Position numbers and translations under genes: made by a program
Source: Pseudomonadota bacterium
Lineage (GTDB): Bacteria > Pseudomonadota > Alphaproteobacteria > SHVP01
Direction of reading: 5' to 3'
Length of the DNA stretch: 64,000 nucleotides
NCBI GenBank assembly: GCA_027622715.1
Contig: JAQBYN010000009.1
Location: 39,418-103,417, forward strand
Shown here: piece after piece, positions 56,299-64,000 of the stretch
Position numbering within the stretch: position 1 is the stretch's first letter
Layout: the number at the start of each line of letters is the position of its first letter
Notes under the pieces: generated by a model
Told to the model about the DNA's origin: nothing
Database searches by the model: none
Seen by the model: the letters and a program-made list of their open reading frames with translations, nothing else

Positions 56299-56528
56299 GT
56301 ACCCGACCCCGCCCGTTTTTCCGCCGCCGTAAATCCTGCCCATTCTCGAGCGATACGGCGCCGAAAATCGACTATAAAGACGTAAAGCTGCTGCTGCGGT
56401 TCACGTCTGAGCGCGGCAAGATCGTGCCCAGTCGGATCACCGCGGTTTCGGCCAAGAAACAGCGCGAACTGGCCCGGGCAATCAAGCGGGCTCGATTCCT
56501 GGCGCTAATGCCATACGTTCTAGAATAG
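56295..56528 (+). CDS. rpsR: 30S ribosomal protein S18
   Basis: A 77-residue basic protein that dimerises with S6 on the platform. It has the family pattern [52 protein letters not shown]. It starts in the rpsF stop (ATGA) and precedes rplI by 24 bases. A cysteine in RRKSCPF is present near the N-terminus. Confidence 0.98.
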   Translation: MSTRPRPFFRRRKSCPFSSDTAPKIDYKDVKLLLRFTSERGKIVPSRITAVSAKKQRELARAIKRARFLALMPYVLE

Positions 56529-56552
56529 GCGCAGGGCGCGAGGAGACAAACG

Positions 56553-57173
56553 ATGGAAGTTATTTTGCTTGAGCGGGTCGAGAAACTCGGCCAGATGGGC
56601 GACGTGGTGAACGTAAAGCCAGGCTTCGCCCGCAACTTTCTGCTGCCGAAGAAAAAGGCGTTGCGCTCCACCGCGGAGAACCGCCGGCAGTTCGAGGCGC
56701 AGAAGGTCCAATTGCAGACCGAAAACCTTGAACAAAAGAAAGAGGCCGAGGCAGTCGCAGCCAAGATGGCGGGCCTTGCGATTATTGTCCTGCGGCAGGC
56801 TAGTGAAAGCGGCCAGCTTTATGGGTCGGTCAACAGCCGCGACATCGCCGAAGCGATAACGGCGGCGGGCTTTACAGTCGGTCGGCATCAGATCCACCTC
56901 GCTGCGACGATCAAGCACCTTGGGCTCTCCGTCGAGACAGTCCGATTGCATCCGGAAGTGTCGATCGGTGTGACGGTCAACGTCGCCCGCTCTGCCGACG
57001 AAGCCGCGGCGCAGGCCGGTGGCCAATCAATGAACGCTTCGGACGCATTCTTCGAGTCCGAAGAGCTTGCGGCACGAGCAATTAAGGAATCGGCAGAAGT
57101 AGATTTTGAAGAATCCGATGCTCCCTCCGGGCCCCGCTATGCGGCCGGCGAGGATCCCCAGCAGGACACGTGA
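56553..57173 (+). CDS. rplI: 50S ribosomal protein L9
   Basis: Binds 23S rRNA at the base of the L1 stalk and helps frame maintenance. The N-terminal domain is [37 protein letters not shown]; the connecting helix and C-terminal domain follow. At 206 residues it carries about 50 extra acidic residues at the C-terminus compared with the usual 150, a common alphaproteobacterial extension. Third gene of rpsF-rpsR-rplI. Confidence 0.97.
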   Translation: MEVILLERVEKLGQMGDVVNVKPGFARNFLLPKKKALRSTAENRRQFEAQKVQLQTENLEQKKEAEAVAAKMAGLAIIVLRQASESGQLYGSVNSRDIAEAITAAGFTVGRHQIHLAATIKHLGLSVETVRLHPEVSIGVTVNVARSADEAAAQAGGQSMNASDAFFESEELAARAIKESAEVDFEESDAPSGPRYAAGEDPQQDT

Positions 57174-57241
57174 TGTGCCGCGCCGGTGGCACTTTCACGG
57201 CGACTGCGAGCTGCTAACCATTCGCTGACCCACGTGATGCC

Positions 57242-58465
57242 ATGATCCTGGATCAATTCCTGCGACATCTTATCGCGCGCGGAACCTTACACGTGACGTT
57301 CGCGAACGGCCGGCAGAAGACGTTCGGCGGATCCGAACCCGGGCCCGACATCGCCATCAAGATCGCCGACCGCGCGACGGAGCGGCGCCTATTCCTGAAC
57401 CCTGAGCTCGCCGCCGGCGAGGCGTTCATGGACGGCAGGGTCACCGTCGAGAACGGCGACATCTACGATTTTCTCGAACTGTGCCTAATGAATCTCGGTT
57501 GGGGCGCCAGGGAGCACTGGATCCAGCGGCTGCAGGGCCGGCTGCGCCGGTGGGGCCGCGGTGTCGCGCAATACAACCCGGTCGGCAAAGCGCAGCGCAA
57601 CGTGGCTCATCATTACGACCTATCAGATACGCTCTACGATCTATTTCTGGACAACGACCGGCAGTACTCCTGCGCCTATTACGCGACCGGCAACGAAACG
57701 CTCGAGCAGGCCCAGGAATACAAGAAGCGGCACATCGCCGCGAAGCTCTTGCTGAAGCCCGCGCACAAAGTTTTGGATATCGGGTCGGGATGGGGCGGCC
57801 TTGGCCTCTACATTTCGAAAATATCGGGCGCCGATGTTACCGGCGTCACGTTATCGGTGGAGCAGCACAAGGTTTCGCAACAGCGCGCCGCCGATCGCGG
57901 GGTTGCCGATCAGGTTCGTTTCAAGTTGCAGGACTACCGCCTGGAAGACCGGCGCTATGATCGCATCGTGTCGGTCGGCATGTTCGAACATGTGGGGGTC
58001 GGGCACTACGAAGAATTTTTCCGCAAGATCAAAGACTTATTGGTTGAGGACGGGGTCGCACTTTTGCACACCATCGGCCGCGCCGATGGGCCGGGCGCAA
58101 CCAACCCGTGGTTGGCGAAGTACATCTTCCCCGGCGGCTACACCCCTGCCCTATCGGAGATCGTCCCGGTGATCGAGCGGGTCGGCCTCCACATCACTGA
58201 CATCGAAGTGCTGCGATTGCATTATGCCTCCACGTTGCGCGACTGGCGGCGGCGCTTCAACATGAACCGCGACAAGGTCCGCGCAATCTATGACGAGCGA
58301 TTCTGTCGGATGTGGGACTTTTATTTGGCTGGGTGCGAAGCCGCTTTCCGTTACGGCGGACAGCTTAACTTCCAGATCCAGCTGTCGCGTCGTTCGGACG
58401 CGGTACCGTTGACGCGCGACTATATCCAGGAATTTGAAGCGCAGCACACCGCGGTTTCGAACTAA
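57242..58465 (+). CDS. cfa: Cyclopropane-fatty-acyl-phospholipid synthase-family methyltransferase
   Basis: Adds a methylene group from SAM to unsaturated acyl chains in phospholipids. The 407 residues start with a short lipid-binding domain and a methyltransferase core: VLDIGSGWGGLGLYISK is SAM motif I, and QRNVAHHYDLSDTLYDLFLDNDRQYSCAYY is the CFA signature, with VGMFEHVGVGHYEEFF. It may modify membrane fluidity under stress. It sits alone between rplI and dnaB on the same strand. Confidence 0.93.
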   Translation: MILDQFLRHLIARGTLHVTFANGRQKTFGGSEPGPDIAIKIADRATERRLFLNPELAAGEAFMDGRVTVENGDIYDFLELCLMNLGWGAREHWIQRLQGRLRRWGRGVAQYNPVGKAQRNVAHHYDLSDTLYDLFLDNDRQYSCAYYATGNETLEQAQEYKKRHIAAKLLLKPAHKVLDIGSGWGGLGLYISKISGADVTGVTLSVEQHKVSQQRAADRGVADQVRFKLQDYRLEDRRYDRIVSVGMFEHVGVGHYEEFFRKIKDLLVEDGVALLHTIGRADGPGATNPWLAKYIFPGGYTPALSEIVPVIERVGLHITDIEVLRLHYASTLRDWRRRFNMNRDKVRAIYDERFCRMWDFYLAGCEAAFRYGGQLNFQIQLSRRSDAVPLTRDYIQEFEAQHTAVSN

Positions 58466-58564
58466 CGCGGACTCTTATCCCCGCTTTCCACGCTCCCCTT
58501 TTGCCTACAACGGTGTCACGCGCCCGGTTCGCGGTATAGATTGCTGCGCAACAAACGGGGCAGC

Positions 58565-60055
58565 ATGACCGACCTACCGAACAACGTAAGCGCACTTCCC
58601 CTCCGCGACGACACGCAAAGTTTTCGGAGCGCGCCCAGTAACTTGGAGGCTGAGCAGGCGCTCCTCGGCGCAATCCTGGTCAACAACGATATTGCGGCAC
58701 AGGTCGGCAGCTTTCTCTCCGCCGACGATTACTTCGAGCCAGTCCATGCGCGGATATACGAGTCAGCCCTTCGGTTGATCGACCGTGGGCAGATTGCCAA
58801 CCCAACGACCCTGCGCGCGCTGTTCGAGCGTGACGAAGCCTTGGCTGATATCGGTGGCGCTGACTACCTACGCCGGCTGGCCAATGCCGCCGTCACGATT
58901 ATCAATTCTGAGGATTACGGGCGGGTCATCCATGACTTGTCGCAGCGGCGGCAGCTCATCCGGATTGGCGAGGACATGGTCAATACCGCGTACGACCCAA
59001 CGGTCGACGCCGAATCCGAACTGCAGATCGAAGCCGCCGAGCAACGTCTTTATAATCTCGCCGAAAAGGGCCGCTATGAAGGCGGCTTCATGCCATTTGC
59101 CACGGCGCTGGCCGAGGCAGTCCAGAACGCAGAAGCCGCCCTAAAAAGGGACGGCCACCTAACGGGCGTGACGACCGGCCTGCGCGATCTTGATGCGCGG
59201 TTAGGCGGGCTTCATCGCTCGGATCTTATTATCCTCGCCGGCCGCCCCAGCATGGGCAAGACAGCCCTTGCCACCAACATCGCGTTTAGCGCCACCAAAG
59301 CGCACATGGAGAAGGCGGGCCACGCCAACGATGACGGTGCAGCGGTCGCGTTCTTCTCGCTCGAAATGTCGGCTGAACAGCTCGCCAGTCGTCTGCTCGC
59401 CGAAGAAACCAATATTCCCACCGAGAAGTTGCGTCGCGGGCAGTTCTCCAGCGACGATTTTGTCCGCATTGCGCAAGCGGCGCAGCGCATCGAAAACTGC
59501 CAGTTCTTTATCGACGATACGCCGGCGATCAGTATTGCCACGTTGCGGGCCCGTGCCCGGCGGTTAAAGCGCCAGCACAATATTGGGATGATCGTGGTCG
59601 ATTACCTCCAACTGGTCCGTCCCGCCTCGGCCGGGCGGGATTCAAACCGGGTTCAGGAGGTTTCGGAAATCACGCAAGGGCTGAAAGCGATCGCCAAGGA
59701 GCTCGAGATTCCCGTCATGGCGCTGTCGCAGCTGAGCCGCCAAGTCGAGCAGCGCGACGACAAACGGCCGCAGCTTTCGGACCTTCGCGAGTCGGGCGCG
59801 ATCGAGCAGGATGCCGACGTGGTGATGTTTATTTTCCGCGAAGAGTATTATCACGAGCGGCGCAGGCCGGGCGAAACCGACACCGCCGAATACCACGAGT
59901 GGCAGGAAAAAATGCAGCGCGTCCAAGGTATTACCGAGGTCATCATCGGCAAGCACCGGCACGGGCCGACAGGAACGGTACGCCTGCTCTTCAACGGCCA
60001 GGTCACCAAGTTCAGCAATCTGGCCGAAGCCGAGACCCTACCCGAGCACTACTAG
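58565..60055 (+). CDS. dnaB: Replicative DNA helicase
   Basis: Unwinds the duplex at the replication fork as a hexamer. The 496 residues have an N-terminal helical domain (APSNLEAEQALLGAILVNND), the RecA-like core with Walker A GRPSMGKTAL, Walker B IGMIVVDYLQL, and the C-terminal QLSRQVEQRDDKRPQLSDLRESGAIEQDADVV. ATG 58565 fits the family start. alr begins four bases after the stop. Confidence 0.97.
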   Translation: MTDLPNNVSALPLRDDTQSFRSAPSNLEAEQALLGAILVNNDIAAQVGSFLSADDYFEPVHARIYESALRLIDRGQIANPTTLRALFERDEALADIGGADYLRRLANAAVTIINSEDYGRVIHDLSQRRQLIRIGEDMVNTAYDPTVDAESELQIEAAEQRLYNLAEKGRYEGGFMPFATALAEAVQNAEAALKRDGHLTGVTTGLRDLDARLGGLHRSDLIILAGRPSMGKTALATNIAFSATKAHMEKAGHANDDGAAVAFFSLEMSAEQLASRLLAEETNIPTEKLRRGQFSSDDFVRIAQAAQRIENCQFFIDDTPAISIATLRARARRLKRQHNIGMIVVDYLQLVRPASAGRDSNRVQEVSEITQGLKAIAKELEIPVMALSQLSRQVEQRDDKRPQLSDLRESGAIEQDADVVMFIFREEYYHERRRPGETDTAEYHEWQEKMQRVQGITEVIIGKHRHGPTGTVRLLFNGQVTKFSNLAEAETLPEHY

Positions 60056-60059
60056 GGCT

Positions 60060-61214
60060 ATGGACGCCGCGGCGCGCGCGGGCGCAACATTGACCATCGA
60101 CCTCAATGCGGTGGCCGCGAACTATCGGCAGCTACGCGACATGCTGACACCCGGCACCATTTGTGCGGCAGTCGTTAAAGCCGACGCCTACGGTTTGGGC
60201 GCTGCGCCGGTCGGCCTAAAACTCGAAGCCGAAGGATGCCGCCATTTCTTCGTTGCCAGCGTGGACGAAGGACTGGCGCTACGTCACACGTTCGAAGACG
60301 CCGCGCCAGGCCATGTTTCAGAGATTTTCGTCCTGAGCGGACCGACCGCGTCTTCGGCCGCCTGTTTTGCCGACGGATGGCTTACCCCGGTTCTCAATAC
60401 GCTAGAGCAGGTGGCGGTATGGCAAACGTTTGCGGGTGAAGCGGGCCGACCGCTCGCGGCGGCTTTGCATGTCGATACCGGCATGTCGCGGCTTGGCCTG
60501 ACGGCCGATGATTTCGCCGCCCTCGCCGCCGCACCAGATCTTCTGGTTGGCATCTTGCCGCGCCTAGTCATGAGCCACCTGGCCTGCGCGGACGAGCCGG
60601 ACAACCCGATGAACCGGCAACAACTTGTCGCCTTCGAGGCTTTGGCCACCCGTTTCCCGGGGGTGACACGCAGCATTGCCAATTCAGCCGGTGTTCTGCT
60701 CGACCCAACGTTTCACCTCGAAATGGTGCGCCCGGGCATCGCCCTTTATGGCCCGGAACCGTTAATAAGTAGAGAGAGGAAACTCTCTCAAACTGTTGTA
60801 ATAAAATCAAAAATTCTGCAGGTTCGCGAAATTGACTTGCCCCAGACCGTTGGATATGGTGCGACGCATCGGGCGGCGAAGCCCACGCGAATCGCGACGG
60901 TTCCGGTGGGATACGCCGACGGTTATCCGCGCGGATTGAGCAATGCCGGTTTTGCCATCGTGGATGGTGTGCGCGTACCAGTGGTGGGACGAGTTTCGAT
61001 GGATCTGATCACCCTGGATGTGAGCGCCCTACCATCCGCGCGCTGTGGCGCTGGCACCGAAATCACCCTGTTAGGCAACGGCGTCGACATCGACGAACTG
61101 GCCGATGCCGCCGGCACGATTTCTTACGAAATACTGACCCACCTGGGGCGGCGCTATCATCGGACCTATCTCGGTGCGGTCGATCCGCGCCCGCGCGGCG
61201 CGGCGCGCCCATGA
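60060..61214 (+). CDS. alr: Alanine racemase
   Basis: Makes D-alanine for peptidoglycan. The 384 residues have the PLP lysine Lys40 in VVKADAYGLGA, the D-Ala-site tyrosine in PVGYADGYPRGLSN, and GRVSMDLITLDV. A stretch of about 70 bases (60760-60830) coding LISRERKLSQTVVIKSKIL uses AT-rich codons (TTA, ATA, AGT, AGA, AGG) unlike the rest of the gene and includes a hairpin. The protein length there is normal. The stop overlaps mlaE by four bases. Confidence 0.95.
   Translation: MDAAARAGATLTIDLNAVAANYRQLRDMLTPGTICAAVVKADAYGLGAAPVGLKLEAEGCRHFFVASVDEGLALRHTFEDAAPGHVSEIFVLSGPTASSAACFADGWLTPVLNTLEQVAVWQTFAGEAGRPLAAALHVDTGMSRLGLTADDFAALAAAPDLLVGILPRLVMSHLACADEPDNPMNRQQLVAFEALATRFPGVTRSIANSAGVLLDPTFHLEMVRPGIALYGPEPLISRERKLSQTVVIKSKILQVREIDLPQTVGYGATHRAAKPTRIATVPVGYADGYPRGLSNAGFAIVDGVRVPVVGRVSMDLITLDVSALPSARCGAGTEITLLGNGVDIDELADAAGTISYEILTHLGRRYHRTYLGAVDPRPRGAARP
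60760..60830 (+). other. alr: AT-rich patch with a GNRA-capped hairpin inside alr
   Basis: This segment has codons rare elsewhere in the window and much lower GC than its surroundings. It contains a perfect seven-base-pair stem GAGAGAG (60772-60778) with CTCTCTC (60783-60789) closed by a GAAA tetraloop. The role is unknown: it could be an RNA signal, a converted or imported segment, or chance drift. Confidence 0.6.
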
Positions 61215-61993
61215 TCGTTCTCAACCTGCTCGCCCATATTGGACGGCTGTTTCTGGGCTTCCTCGGGGCCTCGGGCCGGTTGGCCATTTTCGCGGGCCGG
61301 GCGGTTTCCCATGTATTTAGGCCGCCGTTTTTTCCGCTGATCACGCTGCAGCAGATGATCAGCATCGGCTACTTCTCGCTGCCCGTCGTCGGTCTAACCA
61401 CGCTGTTCACCGGGATGGCGCTGGCGTTGCAGATATTCGAAGGCACCGCCCGGTTCAATGCTGAGGGTGCCGTGGCCCAAGTGGTTGCGATCGGCATGGC
61501 ACGCGAACTTGCGCCGGTTCTCGGCGGCTTGATGGTGGCCGGGCGGGTCGGCGCCGCAATGGCTGCGGAAATCGGCACCATGCGGGTCACCGAGCAGATT
61601 GACGCCCTGACCACGCTATCGACCAATCCGTTCAAGTACCTGATTGCGCCGCGACTCATCGCCGGAACCTTGATGCTCCCCTTTCTGGTTCTGGTGGGCG
61701 ACATCATCGGCATTTTCGGCGGGTTCGTGATTAGCGTGAACCTGCTCCACTTCAACGCCGCGACCTACGTAAAGAACACGGTCGATTTCCTCGAAAACGT
61801 CGACATCATATCGGGCTTGGTGAAAGCAGGGGTTTTCGGATTTATCGTCACCCTGATGGGGTGCTACCACGGCTTTCGAAGCCGCGGTGGCGCCGAAGGG
61901 GTTGGCGCGGCAACCACCAACGCGGTGGTCACGGCCTCGATTCTTATCCTGACCGCCAACCTGATAATCACCCGCCTCTTCTTCTCGAACTGA
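61211..61993 (+). CDS. mlaE: MlaE-family ABC transporter permease
   Basis: The membrane subunit of the Mla phospholipid transporter. The 260 residues have about five or six hydrophobic segments and the family signature TGMALALQIFEG and MVAGRVGAAMAAEIGTMRVTEQIDAL. It overlaps the end of alr by four bases, so translation may be coupled to cell-wall synthesis. mlaF follows three bases after. An MlaD-type partner gene lies at 21.8 kb; others were not seen. Confidence 0.93.
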   Translation: MIVLNLLAHIGRLFLGFLGASGRLAIFAGRAVSHVFRPPFFPLITLQQMISIGYFSLPVVGLTTLFTGMALALQIFEGTARFNAEGAVAQVVAIGMARELAPVLGGLMVAGRVGAAMAAEIGTMRVTEQIDALTTLSTNPFKYLIAPRLIAGTLMLPFLVLVGDIIGIFGGFVISVNLLHFNAATYVKNTVDFLENVDIISGLVKAGVFGFIVTLMGCYHGFRSRGGAEGVGAATTNAVVTASILILTANLIITRLFFSN

Positions 61994-61996
61994 CCC

Positions 61997-62773
61997 ATGG
62001 CCGAATCCCCCAAGATCAGCCTTCGCGGCGTGCACAAAAGCTTCGGACCAAAGCACGTGTTGAGCGGAATCGACCTCGACGTTGGGCGCGGTGAATCGGT
62101 CGTTATCATTGGTGGTTCGGGTACCGGCAAGTCGGTCATGTTGAAATGCATCCTCGGCATTTTGTCGCCGGACCAAGGCAAAATCGCTATCGACGGTGTG
62201 GAGAGCGTCGGCGCCGGCTCGGCTGAACGCGACCGTTTCATGCGCAAATTCGGCATGCTGTTTCAGAGCGCCGCGCTGTTTGACAGTCTGCGGGTCTGGG
62301 AGAACGTCGCGTTCGGCTTGATCCAAGGCAAGGGCATGGCGCGGGCCGAGGCCCGCGAAATCGCCCTCAAGAAATTGGCGCAGGTGGGCCTGACCACGGA
62401 GGTCGCCGAGCTTCGACCGGCGGAGCTGTCTGGCGGCATGCAAAAACGGGTTGGGCTGGCACGCGCGATTGCCACCGACCCGGAGATCATCTTTTTTGAC
62501 GAACCGACAACCGGGCTCGATCCGATCATGGCCGATGTGATCAACGACCTGATCGTCAGCAGCGTGAAAGACCTTGGCGCGACCGCCCTGTCGATTACGC
62601 ACGACATCGCCAGCGCGCGGAAGATTGCCGATCGCATCGCGATGATCCATGACGGCCGCATCATCTGGGACGGGCCGGTGGCGCAGCTCGACGACAGTGG
62701 CAATCCCTATGTCGATCAGTTCATCAACGGCCGCGCCGACGGGCCGATCAAAATGCAGGTGTTGCGCCCGTGA
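61997..62773 (+). CDS. mlaF: MlaF-type ABC transporter ATP-binding protein
   Basis: Powers phospholipid transport with MlaE. The 258 residues have Walker A GGSGTGKSVM (39-48), the signature LSGGMQKRVGLARAIA, and Walker B IIFFDEPTTGLDP. The C-terminal tail ends near FINGRADGPI, a pattern shared with MlaF proteins. It lies three bases downstream of mlaE and 28 bases upstream of radA. Confidence 0.94.
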   Translation: MAESPKISLRGVHKSFGPKHVLSGIDLDVGRGESVVIIGGSGTGKSVMLKCILGILSPDQGKIAIDGVESVGAGSAERDRFMRKFGMLFQSAALFDSLRVWENVAFGLIQGKGMARAEAREIALKKLAQVGLTTEVAELRPAELSGGMQKRVGLARAIATDPEIIFFDEPTTGLDPIMADVINDLIVSSVKDLGATALSITHDIASARKIADRIAMIHDGRIIWDGPVAQLDDSGNPYVDQFINGRADGPIKMQVLRP

Positions 62774-62801
62774 CCGAGCCGACTCATTCACCGCCGCATT
62801 G

Positions 62802-64000
62802 ATGGCCAAAGCGGCAGCCCACTTCGCGTGTCAAGACTGCGGCGCGAGCTACCGCAAATGGTCGGGTCGCTGTGAGTCATGTGGCGGCTGGAACACCATC
62901 ACCCAAGAGACCCCGACTGAGGCCGCGCCCCGCGGGGTCGGACCCGGCAAAGGCCGTCCACTCGAATTCGTAGAACTGCGCGGGCACGACACCGTCAAAG
63001 AACGCATCGCGACGGGCATTGCCGAGCTTGACCGAGTTGCCGGCGGCGGGTTAGTGCCGGGCTCCGCCATTTTGGTCGGCGGCGACCCAGGCATCGGTAA
63101 ATCCACCCTGTTGCTGCAGGTGGTGTGCACCCTGGCCGGGCGCGGAGCGGTTTACATTTCGGGCGAGGAAGCGGCCGAGCAAGTTCGGATGCGCGCCAAC
63201 CGACTGGGGCTCACCGGTGACGGCGTGCGGCTCGGCACCGCGACGAACGTGCGTGATGTTCTCACCATATTCGAAGAGCCGGCGCCGCCGACGGCAATCG
63301 TTATCGACTCGATCCAAACCATGTATTTGGACACGATCGATAGTGCACCGGGCACCGTATCGCAGGTCCGCGCCAGCGCGCAGGAACTCATCAAAGCCGC
63401 AAAAAGGCGCGGCGTCGTGCTGTTTTTGGTCGGACACGTTACCAAGGACGGACAAATCGCCGGCCCCCGCGTCCTGGAGCACATGGTCGATACGGTCCTG
63501 TATTTCGAGGGCGAGCGTAGTCATCATTTTCGAATCTTGCGCGCCGTGAAAAATCGTTTCGGGCCGACGGACGAGATCGGCGTCTTCGAGATGAGCGATC
63601 GCGGGCTGATGGAAGTGGCCAACCCATCGAGCCTGTTCTTGTCGACCCGTGACGACGCGATCAGCGGCGCGGCTGTCTTCGCCGGGATCGAAGGGACAAG
63701 ACCGGTATTGGTCGAAATCGAGGCGCTGGTCGCTCCCTCGTCGCTCGGCACGCCGAGGCGGGCCGTGGTGGGTTGGGACTCCGCGCGCCTTGCGATGGTG
63801 CTTGCCGTCCTGGAAGCGCGCTGCGGGCTTAACCTCGTCGGCCGCGATGTTTATCTCAATGTTGCGGGTGGTCTGCGGGTCAACGAACCCGCCGCCGACC
63901 TAGCCGTCGCCGCCGCCCTCGTATCCAGCATATCGCAAGTTCCATTACCGGCGGGATCGGTCGTGTTCGGCGAAATCGGCTTGTCGGGGGAAATCCGGGG
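62802..64000 (+). CDS. radA: DNA repair protein RadA, partial (3' end outside window)
   Basis: A RecA-like branch-migration motor in recombinational repair. 399 complete codons are visible. Zinc finger Cys10-Cys13-Cys24-Cys27 in CQDCG and CESCG, Walker A GGDPGIGKST (93-102), and the RadA-specific KNRFG at 250-254 are all present; a Lon-type C-terminal domain begins after about 285 and runs off the edge. ATG 62802 gives MAKAAAHFACQDCG. Confidence 0.96.
   Translation, partial: MAKAAAHFACQDCGASYRKWSGRCESCGGWNTITQETPTEAAPRGVGPGKGRPLEFVELRGHDTVKERIATGIAELDRVAGGGLVPGSAILVGGDPGIGKSTLLLQVVCTLAGRGAVYISGEEAAEQVRMRANRLGLTGDGVRLGTATNVRDVLTIFEEPAPPTAIVIDSIQTMYLDTIDSAPGTVSQVRASAQELIKAAKRRGVVLFLVGHVTKDGQIAGPRVLEHMVDTVLYFEGERSHHFRILRAVKNRFGPTDEIGVFEMSDRGLMEVANPSSLFLSTRDDAISGAAVFAGIEGTRPVLVEIEALVAPSSLGTPRRAVVGWDSARLAMVLAVLEARCGLNLVGRDVYLNVAGGLRVNEPAADLAVAAALVSSISQVPLPAGSVVFGEIGLSGEIR

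Noticed and set aside
61616..62809. A 397-codon minus-strand open frame opposite mlaE and mlaF
   Set aside because: Composition artefact opposite two clear transporter genes.
1..64000. Prophage, insertion sequences, CRISPR, tRNA or rRNA
   Set aside because: None could be recognised by integrase, transposase, repeat arrays or conserved RNA motifs.

Overview
The window is 64 kb of gene-dense, GC-rich chromosome from an alphaproteobacterium, most likely of the Rhodospirillales type. Lineage markers are HdaA with an N-terminal clamp motif, an NDUFA12-type complex I accessory subunit, DUF2155, DUF2066, an internal-S1-insert RNase E, a ThiS-ThiG fusion, a B12-dependent class II ribonucleotide reductase and a bactofilin/M23 pair. 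I see no prophage, insertion sequence, integrase, CRISPR array, rRNA or tRNA. Almost everything is conserved housekeeping, so the unusual material lies in gene architecture and short regulatory DNA rather than in an accessory island.

Layout. 1-9 kb: 3' end of glnE, DUF1499, bcp, the M23 peptidase-bactofilin pair, prfB (with its programmed +1 frameshift), PBP1A and the AMIN-type amidase, so mostly wall growth and shape. 9-16.6 kb: rne, a class I aminotransferase, a lipoprotein of the gamma-glutamyltransferase family, a BepA-like M48 protease and a DsbA-like protein. 16.6-22.7 kb: thiSG, aroQ-accB-accC-aat, and an opposing NDUFA12-mlaD-methyltransferase-DUF2155 run. 22.7-31 kb: a regulatory region with NrdR-like boxes and two perfect DnaA boxes, nrdJ, an acyltransferase/cyclic-nucleotide-binding fusion, aspS and rnd. 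31-39.5 kb: ppk-ppx, a SixA-like phosphatase, DUF2147, hdaA, a CDP-alcohol phosphatidyltransferase, DUF2066 and purM.

39.5-49.6 kb: ndk, holC, pepA and the outer-membrane biogenesis run lptF-lptG-lptD-surA-pdxA-rsmA. 49.6-55.6 kb (minus strand): fabD-fabG-acpP-fabF-mltG-yicC-gmk. 55.8-64 kb: rpsF-rpsR-rplI, a cyclopropane fatty acid synthase, dnaB, alr, mlaE-mlaF and the 5' part of radA.

Functional themes are envelope construction (LPS export, OMP assembly, phospholipid transport, murein synthesis and remodelling, fatty acid synthesis) and DNA replication with nucleotide supply (dnaB, holC, hdaA, nrdJ, ndk, purM). The most notable observations are: six GANTC sites in 70 bp upstream of the bactofilin operon; paired NrdR-like and DnaA boxes before nrdJ; an acyltransferase fused to a cyclic-nucleotide domain; two tandemly duplicated short palindromes at gene junctions; a probable leaderless lptF transcript; and an AT-rich patch inside alr that contains a perfect GNRA-capped hairpin. 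I found no clear multi-gene system that looks undescribed.
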